Source: an uncultured Agathobaculum sp.
Lineage (GTDB): Bacteria; Bacillota; Clostridia; Oscillospirales; Butyricicoccaceae
Length of the DNA: 9,982 bases
Assembly (NCBI GenBank): GCA_944380945.1
Contig: CALWJG010000050.1
Span: 1 to 9,982 of the forward strand
Reading direction: 5' to 3'
Of the stretch, positions 6,062 through 9,982 are shown piece after piece. The notes under the pieces are model-generated. The model saw nothing but the letters and a program-made list of their open reading frames with translations, was not told the origin of the DNA and made no database searches. The position numbers and the translations under genes are program-made. Position 1 is the first letter of the stretch, and each line of letters starts with the position of its first letter.

Positions 6062-6604
6062 TTATACCGCGACCCGCTTGGACAGAAACTGCGCCGCGCT
6101 CTGGCACAGCTTGACCGTGACCTCCGCCGCCGCGGCGTGCTCATCCTCGCTGACAAACGCCACGCAGCCGGACACGTCGCCGTCCGTGATGATCGGCACG
6201 GCGGCGACCACCTGATACGCGTCGCTGCCCGATACCGGGAGCTCGGGCGCGCCCTCGGCGCCGCGCTCATAGGTGATGCGCTGCTCCATCATCTGCTCGA
6301 GGTCGGGCGAGATGTTCTTCTCCAAGATGTCCTTTTTCGCCCCGCCCGCCGCGGCGATCACCGCGTCGCGGTCGCAGATCGCGCAGCTCATGCCCGCGGT
6401 GCGGGCGAGCGCCTCGGCCAGCTCGGCCGCGATCGTGCCCAGCTCGCCCATCGGGGAATATTTTTTGAAGATCACCTCGCCGTCACGGTCAGTAAAAATT
6501 TCCAGTGGGTCGCCCTCCCTGATGCGCAGGGTGCGGCGGATCTCCTTTGGAATGACGACGCGGCCGAGGTCGTCGATGCGGCGCACAATGCCGGTTGCCT
6601 TCAT
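6062..6604 (-). CDS. spoVT: Stage V sporulation protein T (AbrB-family regulator)
   Basis: SpoVT is a forespore transcription factor that tunes the sigma-G regulon during late sporulation and affects germination. The 180-residue product has the N-terminal AbrB swapped-hairpin DNA-binding domain (about 1-50), with the signature GIVRRIDDLGRVVIPKEIRR followed by LRIREGDPLEIF. A GAF-like C-terminal domain follows (about 55-178), containing PIITDGDVSGCVAF. B. subtilis SpoVT is 178 residues, which favours SpoVT over the much shorter AbrB. The chosen ATG (6604) has SD GGGAGGG ten bases upstream. An in-frame extension to 6691 would run through the promoter and is rejected. A sigma-G-like promoter lies just upstream, which agrees with sigma-G control of spoVT in Bacillus. 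The 62-residue ORF follows. Confidence 0.94.
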   Translation of the reverse strand: MKATGIVRRIDDLGRVVIPKEIRRTLRIREGDPLEIFTDRDGEVIFKKYSPMGELGTIAAELAEALARTAGMSCAICDRDAVIAAAGGAKKDILEKNISPDLEQMMEQRITYERGAEGAPELPVSGSDAYQVVAAVPIITDGDVSGCVAFVSEDEHAAAAEVTVKLCQSAAQFLSKRVAV

Positions 6605-6645
6605 GTTACGCGTTCCCTCCCATACGGAATTTCTGGTTGTACAGG

Positions 6646-6675
6646 TAGTATGACTTTGGCCGCGCAAAATATGTG
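6646..6675 (-). promoter_or_regulatory. spoVT: Sigma-G (forespore) type promoter of spoVT
   Basis: On the minus strand, CACATA (6675-6670) is followed by 17 bases and CATACTA (6652-6646). The -10 is a perfect match to the sigma-F/sigma-G consensus as I know it, and the -35 core ACATA matches GCATA at four of five bases. The spacing is correct and the start would lie about 35 bases before the ATG. Control of spoVT by sigma-G is established in B. subtilis; here it is inferred from the motif. Confidence 0.75.
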
Positions 6676-6742
6676 GCGCGTGCCTTGGCAAATTTCGACA
6701 TGACTGCCGTTTTGCGGCCCGCGCCGGATGGGCGGCGGACGC

Positions 6743-6774
6743 AAAAACGCCGCAGAGCGTTTCGCTCTGCGGCG
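6743..6774 (-). terminator. Intrinsic terminator of pyrC
   Basis: A perfect 12-pair stem (6748-6759 with 6763-6774) with a three-base loop is followed on the minus strand by five U (6747-6743). It lies four bases past the pyrC stop. It separates pyrC from the spoVT unit downstream. Confidence 0.93.
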
Positions 6775-6778
6775 GGGC

Positions 6779-8047
6779 TCAGCGCGCGGTCACGCGCGCG
6801 CCGGTGACGATGGCGCGCGGTGCGCCGGTCAGCGGCACGCCGGTAAACGGCGTGTTGACGCCCTTGGACCGGTACGACCGGTAAACGGTCTCGCTCTGCC
6901 AGTCGAGCAGCACGAGACGGGCGAAATTGCCGGCCTGCACCGCGCGGCCGGTCAGGCCGTAAATCTCAGCGGGGTTTTTGCTCATTTTTTCGATCAGCTG
7001 CATGGGCGTCAGCCGGCCGGTCTGCACGAGGACCGTGTTGCACACGGAAAACGCGGTCTCCAGCCCGGTGATGCCCGAGGGCGCATTGGCGAACGCGCGC
7101 GCCTTTTCCTCCGCGGTGTGCGGCGCGTGGTCGGTGGCGATCATGTCGATCGTGCCGTCCGCGAGCGCGTCGATCAGCGCCTGCCGGTCGGCCTCGCGGC
7201 GCAGCGGCGGGTTCATGCGCGCATAGGTGCCGTGGGTGAGCACGTCGTCCTCGGTCAGCGCCAGATGGTGCGGCGTGACCTCGGCGTAAATCTTTGCGCC
7301 CAGCGCCTTGCCCGCGCGGATGAGCGCCGCGGACTGCGCCGCGCTGACGTGCTGGAACAGCACGCGCGCGCCGGTATCGAGCGCGAGCGCGATGTCGCGC
7401 GCGATCATCGCGGTCTCCGCGCTGGCCCGCGCGCCCGGCACGCCGAACTTTTCCGCCGCCGCGGCGCCGAAGTTGACGCCCGGCGAGGGCACGAGCGAGG
7501 GCTCCTCCTCGTGGAAGGACAGCAGGATGTCCCGCGCGGCGGCCTGCTCCATCGCCGCGCGGCACAGACCCGCGCTTGTCAGGTTGACGCCGTCGTCGGT
7601 CAGGCAGGGCGCGCCCGCGGCCTTGAGCGCGGAAAAATCGGTCAGCTCCTGTCCCTTGAGCCCCTTGGTCACCGCGCCGGCCTGCAGCACCTCGACCGGA
7701 CAGCCCGCGGCCTTTTCGGTCACATAGCGGATGACCTCGGGCGTGTCGCAGGTGGGCACGGTGTTGGCCATGCAGATGACGGTCGCATAGCCGCCCGCGG
7801 CGGCGGCCGCCGCGCCGGTCAGCACGTCCTCCTTGGCGGTCTGGCCGGGGTCGCGGAAGTGGACGTGCCCGTCCACAAAGCCGGGCGATATGGTCAGCCC
7901 TGCAGCGTCATACGTTTCGCAGCCCGCGGGCGGGTCAATGTTGGGTTCCACCCGGGCGATCACGCCGTCGTCCCCGATCAGCACATCCCGCTTTTCGTCG
8001 GTATTGGTATACGGGTCGAGCACCCGTCCGTTCTGTATCAGCAGCAT
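6779..8047 (-). CDS. pyrC: Dihydroorotase (class I, zinc-dependent)
   Basis: Dihydroorotase interconverts carbamoyl-aspartate and dihydroorotate in pyrimidine synthesis, in the cytosol. The 422-residue protein is an amidohydrolase of usual class I length (about 425-430). It has the metal motif DGHVHFRDPG (H61, H63), MANTVPT, TDDG (D151/D152), FHEEE (H179), FQHVS (H233) and TDHAPHT (D306). All the metal ligands and the catalytic Asp of the class are therefore present. The ATG at 8047 follows SD AAAGGGGA at about nine bases and begins MLLIQNGRVLDP, typical of the family. An in-frame upstream extension to 8215 would read back through the promoter and is rejected. The gene has its own promoter and terminator and no other pyr gene is adjacent. 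The assignment is firm. Confidence 0.95.
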   Translation of the reverse strand: MLLIQNGRVLDPYTNTDEKRDVLIGDDGVIARVEPNIDPPAGCETYDAAGLTISPGFVDGHVHFRDPGQTAKEDVLTGAAAAAAGGYATVICMANTVPTCDTPEVIRYVTEKAAGCPVEVLQAGAVTKGLKGQELTDFSALKAAGAPCLTDDGVNLTSAGLCRAAMEQAAARDILLSFHEEEPSLVPSPGVNFGAAAAEKFGVPGARASAETAMIARDIALALDTGARVLFQHVSAAQSAALIRAGKALGAKIYAEVTPHHLALTEDDVLTHGTYARMNPPLRREADRQALIDALADGTIDMIATDHAPHTAEEKARAFANAPSGITGLETAFSVCNTVLVQTGRLTPMQLIEKMSKNPAEIYGLTGRAVQAGNFARLVLLDWQSETVYRSYRSKGVNTPFTGVPLTGAPRAIVTGARVTAR

Positions 8048-8078
8048 AAAGCCGTCCCCTTTCGGTCGCATATATCCT

Positions 8079-8108
8079 ATTGTACCATCCGGGGCGGGGC
8101 GCAGGCAA
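8079..8108 (-). promoter_or_regulatory. pyrC: Promoter of pyrC (extended -10 type)
   Basis: On the minus strand, TTGCCT (8108-8103) and TACAAT (8084-8079) are separated by 18 bases, with a TGG extended -10 element directly before TACAAT. The start would be near 8072, giving a leader of about 25 bases. That is too short for a PyrR attenuator or riboswitch, so pyrC looks constitutive or controlled only at initiation. Confidence 0.7.
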
Positions 8109-8167
8109 TCCCCCGTCCGGCCATTTTGCCGCGCGCAAATTTTCCGAACCAAACCGGCGTCTTTGTC

Positions 8168-8198
8168 CGGCCGTTTTGGCGTATATGCCGAAAAGCCG
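8168..8198. repeat. Imperfect inverted repeat between pyrC and the XRE gene
   Basis: TTTTGGC (8174-8180) and GCCGAAA (8187-8193) face each other across GTATAT, with one T-G mismatch. A second pair of arms, CGGC and GCCG, lies just outside. It sits midway between the two divergent promoters, about 55-60 bases from each -35. It may be an operator, for example for the XRE protein, or a chance hairpin in GC-rich DNA. Confidence 0.3.
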
Positions 8199-8252
8199 CA
8201 ACATGATCCTTTCATTCCACGGCGCGTGGAGCTGTTTTCTGCGATGCTTCGG

Positions 8253-8281
8253 TTGCCGCGGGCGGCCGGATACGGTATACT
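8253..8281 (+). promoter_or_regulatory. Promoter of the XRE-membrane protein gene
   Basis: TTGCCG (8253-8258), 17 bases, then TATACT (8276-8281). Spacing is optimal and the start would be near 8288, about 20 bases before the ATG. It is divergent from the pyrC promoter, with about 145 bases between the two -35 boxes. Confidence 0.7.
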
Positions 8282-8308
8282 GGAAGCACAGAAAGGCAGG
8301 TGGGAAAG

Positions 8309-9547
8309 ATGGATGCAAGGAAAACCGGCGCGCTCATCACGGCGCGCAGAAAAGCGCTCGGCCTGACGCAGAAGGAGCTGGCCGAACGGCTGGCCGTATC
8401 GGATAAGGCGGTCAGCAAATGGGAGACCGGCGCGGGCTACCCCGAGGTGACCATGCTGCCGCTGCTCGCGGCGACGCTCGGCATCACGGTCGACGAGCTG
8501 CTCGCCGGGGAGACGCGCGCGGAGGGGGCGGAGGAGGAACTGCCCGCACAGGCAGAGCCCGCCGGCCTGACCGCGGCGCGGCGGCAGTTCGCCGCGGAAA
8601 AGCTGGCGGCGGCAGACGGCTGGCTGCTGCTGGCGTGCTGTCTGGGGGTCGTGGTCTATGTCTGGTTTGCGGTCTCGATCGGCGCGCTCGGATTGCCGCG
8701 TCTACTGCTGCTCTGCATCCTGTTCGCGGCGTGCGCGATCTGGCACAGCGGCAGGGTGCGCCGTCTGAACGGCTATGCTGCGCCGGACGATCTGTGCGTC
8801 AGCCGCCGCCGCGCGGCGCTGTTGATAGGCGGTTTCGCGGGCATTGCGCTGCTGTTCGGCGCGGCGGTCATCGCAGCGCCCTTTTCCGGCCTGCTCGAGT
8901 TCGAGCGCGGCCGGTATGAGATCGCCGTGGAGACGGGTTCCTTTTTCAGCGGCCAGCTTTTGGGGCTGTTCCTGCTGCTGTTTGCCGCACTCGGCGCGCT
9001 GGCGGCCTGCTGCCTGCGCATGACTGCGCAGACCCGCCTTTATCCAGCCCTGCTGATCGTGGTCAGCGCATTGCCGGGTTTGGGGGCGGCTGTGCTGCTG
9101 TATCTGCGCGTGTCGCTGATCGTCAGCTTTTCCCCGCCGGCTTTTGAGCAGGCGCTCATCACGGTGGAAGGCGACCTGAATGCGTCCATGGCACAGCTGC
9201 TGTCAACCGCCCGAACGGTTTGGATCGCCGCCACAGTTCTGGTGATAGCGCTCTGCGTCGTGCTGCGCCTGATCAGGCGGCGCGGTGCGCCGCTGCCGCT
9301 GCTGCTTCCCTGTGCAGCGTTGCAAAGCCTGCTCTGGTACTGGACGGGCACGAACGATGTGCTGTTCACCCTGACCTTCCCATCGGTTCTGAGCACCTAC
9401 GGCAAAGGGGAGATCACTATTTTCACCGCTGGATGGTTTTTCGTGCTGATGGCTTCCGTTTTGATCTGGGCCATCTGCACCCTGCTCTCCGGCCTGCGCC
9501 GCCGGCAGAAGCCGCCCGCCGCGCCGGCGGAGCCCCCGGCTGTCTGA
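8309..9547 (+). CDS. XRE-family helix-turn-helix protein with multi-pass membrane domain
   Basis: The product is 412 residues. The N-terminus (about 5-66) is a classic XRE/Cro helix-turn-helix: GLTQKELAERLAVSDKAVSKWETG and a leucine-rich end, IDELL-like (ITVDELLAG). A charged linker (about 67-103) follows. The rest is seven or eight hydrophobic segments, near 105-124, 128-145, 169-190, 214-235, 244-272, 303-322, 329-345 and 371-393. A proline/alanine tail (402-412) ends the protein. The DNA-binding domain should lie in the cytoplasm. Such one-component membrane-bound regulators are common in Firmicutes, but the signal sensed is usually unknown, and I cannot name one here. The ATG (8309) has SD AGGTGG about five bases upstream. 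A GTG nine bases earlier (8300) is a weaker alternative. It may regulate itself or pyrC; there is no direct evidence. Confidence 0.88.
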   Translation: MDARKTGALITARRKALGLTQKELAERLAVSDKAVSKWETGAGYPEVTMLPLLAATLGITVDELLAGETRAEGAEEELPAQAEPAGLTAARRQFAAEKLAAADGWLLLACCLGVVVYVWFAVSIGALGLPRLLLLCILFAACAIWHSGRVRRLNGYAAPDDLCVSRRRAALLIGGFAGIALLFGAAVIAAPFSGLLEFERGRYEIAVETGSFFSGQLLGLFLLLFAALGALAACCLRMTAQTRLYPALLIVVSALPGLGAAVLLYLRVSLIVSFSPPAFEQALITVEGDLNASMAQLLSTARTVWIAATVLVIALCVVLRLIRRRGAPLPLLLPCAALQSLLWYWTGTNDVLFTLTFPSVLSTYGKGEITIFTAGWFFVLMASVLIWAICTLLSGLRRRQKPPAAPAEPPAV

Positions 9548-9554
9548 CAGGCCA

Positions 9555-9599
9555 AAAAGAAGGCGCGGAGCGCTGCTGATGCGTTCCGCGCCTTCTTTT
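9555..9599. terminator. Bidirectional intrinsic terminator
   Basis: AAAAGAAGGCGCGGA (9555-9569) and TCCGCGCCTTCTTTT (9585-9599) form a 15-pair stem, continued by four inner pairs (one G-T) to a seven-base loop. T runs flank it on both strands: T4 at 9596-9599 on the plus strand and T5 at 9558-9554 on the minus strand. It serves the XRE gene, which ends eight bases before it, and the convergent 39-residue gene. Confidence 0.92.
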
Positions 9600-9604
9600 G
9601 TTGT

Positions 9605-9626
9605 GTCCGGCAGCAGGCCGCCGGAC
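9605..9626 (-). repeat. Small hairpin after the Asn/Gln-rich peptide gene
   Basis: GTCCGGC (9605-9611) and GCCGGAC (9620-9626) form a seven-pair stem with an eight-base loop, 12 bases past the stop of the 39-residue gene. No T run follows, so it is probably an accessory 3' structure ahead of the main terminator. Confidence 0.5.
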
Positions 9627-9637
9627 GGTCAGGGGGA

Positions 9638-9757
9638 TCAGTACTGGCTGCCGTTTTTCTTGTTCTGGGTGTTCTGCTGCTGGTTCTGCTGATTCTGCTG
9701 GCTGTTCTGCTGCTGGTTGGCAGTGGACGGGTTCTGGTTCCGGTTCTGCTTGCTCAT
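9638..9757 (-). CDS. Asn/Gln-rich 39-residue peptide (candidate spore protein)
   Basis: I do not recognise a named family. The peptide begins MSKQNRNQNPSTANQQQNS and ends NKKNGSQY. It contains 14 Gln and 10 Asn out of 39, no Cys, and no hydrophobic segment or signal peptide. Support for a real gene: a good SD (GAGGTGA, about six bases before the ATG), a bidirectional terminator after the stop, and a sigma-F/G-like promoter upstream. Composition and size recall gamma-type small acid-soluble spore proteins, which are Gln/Asn-rich storage proteins without clear sequence constraint, but no homology is claimed. The run is built on repeated CAG and AAC codons, so the DNA is also low-complexity. It is convergent with the XRE gene and divergent from yebC. 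Confidence 0.65.
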   Translation of the reverse strand: MSKQNRNQNPSTANQQQNSQQNQQNQQQNTQNKKNGSQY

Positions 9758-9790
9758 GGCGTGTCACCTCGCTTTTGAAGTTTTCGAGCA

Positions 9791-9820
9791 TAGTCTGCGC
9801 GCCGCAGGCGAAAAATATAC
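9791..9820 (-). promoter_or_regulatory. Possible sigma-F/sigma-G promoter of the Asn/Gln-rich peptide
   Basis: On the minus strand, GTATA (9820-9816) is followed by 18 bases and CAGACTA (9797-9791), which differs from the CATACTA -10 consensus at one base. The distance to the ATG, 33 bases, resembles that of the spoVT promoter here. The match is weaker than at spoVT. Confidence 0.4.
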
Positions 9821-9829
9821 GCGCAGGGC

Positions 9830-9858
9830 TTGAAAAACCGGCAAAAATCTGATAAAAT
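9830..9858 (+). promoter_or_regulatory. Sigma-A type promoter of yebC
   Basis: TTGAAA (9830-9835), 17 bases, then TAAAAT (9853-9858), with TGA of an extended -10 directly before it. The start would be near 9865, giving a leader of about 64 bases. This is one of the best vegetative promoters in the window. Confidence 0.75.
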
Positions 9859-9864
9859 TTTTCT

Positions 9865-9883
9865 GCGCCGTACGGCGTTTTTT
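9865..9883 (+). promoter_or_regulatory. Terminator-like hairpin at the very start of the yebC leader
   Basis: The 12-base perfect palindrome CGCCGTACGGCG (9866-9877) is followed directly by six T (9878-9883). The stem is only four pairs, or five with G9865-T9878, with a GTAC loop, and it would be the first thing transcribed. It could be a weak attenuator, a 5' stabilising hairpin or a palindromic protein site. Confidence 0.4.
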
Positions 9884-9928
9884 GAGGTTATATTAAAATA
9901 ATTACGATAGAAAGAGGGACATTCCAAC

Positions 9929-9982
9929 ATGTCGGGACATTCCAAGTGGCATAATATTGCCAAGCGCAAGGGCGCAAACGAC
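9929..9982 (+). CDS. YebC/PmpR-family protein, first 18 codons (runs off the right edge)
   Basis: The visible residues are MSGHSKWHNIAKRKGAND. The opening MSGHSKWHNI and the following KKG.ND-like stretch are diagnostic of the YebC/PmpR/TACO1 family, proteins of about 240-250 residues. Members have been described as DNA-binding regulators and, more recently, as factors helping ribosomes through difficult motifs. The SD AGAGGG lies ten bases before the ATG. The promoter at 9830-9858 and its leader hairpin lie upstream. Only the N-terminus is seen, so completeness and subgroup cannot be judged. Confidence 0.9.
   Translation, partial: MSGHSKWHNIAKRKGAND

Noticed and set aside
6605..6691. A longer SpoVT start at 6691
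   Set aside because: It would include the sigma-G-like promoter, and the extra residues do not belong to the AbrB domain.
6728..8206. A 492-codon open frame on the plus strand opposite pyrC
   Set aside because: It is the antisense shadow of a clear dihydroorotase and begins next to the pyrC terminator; no motif is recognisable.
8048..8215. A longer dihydroorotase start at 8215
   Set aside because: The extension crosses the pyrC promoter, has no family similarity, and the ATG at 8047 has a good SD and the usual family N-terminus.
9655..9720. Tandem CTG/GTT triplet pattern as a microsatellite or CRISPR-like repeat
   Set aside because: It is explained by the Gln and Asn codons of the 39-residue peptide; units are irregular and there are no spacers.
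1..9982. CRISPR arrays, tRNA or rRNA genes, transposases, phage genes and toxin-antitoxin pairs
   Set aside because: None was seen on either strand; the coding content is housekeeping, sporulation and regulatory.

Overview
The window looks like a GC-rich, spore-forming, anaerobic Firmicute, probably a gut-type clostridium in the Oscillospirales. That placement is an inference from three things: a complete clostridial-type rnf operon, a SpoVT-type sporulation regulator behind a forespore-like promoter, and strong Shine-Dalgarno (SD) sites of the AAGGAGG type before most genes. No 16S rRNA or other phylogenetic marker is present, so the genus is not established.

The first 5.6 kb is one minus-strand transcription unit. 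A sigma-A type promoter (about 5639-5667) drives rnfC-rnfD-rnfG-rnfE-rnfA-rnfB and then, through a one-base TAATG overlap, a Mini-ribonuclease III gene (mrnC) that runs off the left edge. The six Rnf proteins form the membrane ferredoxin:NAD+ oxidoreductase that pumps Na+ or H+. All six genes are intact. They keep the main cofactor residues: eight cluster cysteines in RnfC, flavinylation threonines in RnfD and RnfG, paired membrane cysteines in RnfA and RnfE, and a string of [4Fe-4S] motifs in RnfB.

Upstream of the rnf promoter is a structured non-coding stretch (about 5707-5846). Next comes a small minus-strand unit, spoVT followed by an unrecognised 62-residue ORF, behind a sigma-G-like promoter. 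Upstream of that is a monocistronic dihydroorotase gene (pyrC) with its own promoter and a clear intrinsic terminator.

The right part changes direction. Divergent from pyrC is a plus-strand gene for an XRE-type helix-turn-helix protein fused to a multi-pass membrane domain. It converges on a minus-strand gene for a 39-residue peptide that is about 62% Asn+Gln. A bidirectional terminator separates the two. The window ends in the first 18 codons of a plus-strand yebC-family gene with a strong promoter and a terminator-like hairpin in its leader.

Most of the window is ordinary housekeeping sequence. The parts most worth a second look are the structured block between the spoVT and rnf units, the Asn/Gln-rich peptide, the 62-residue ORF tied to spoVT, an unexpected CxxC in RnfA, and the coupling of an rRNA-processing enzyme to the rnf operon.
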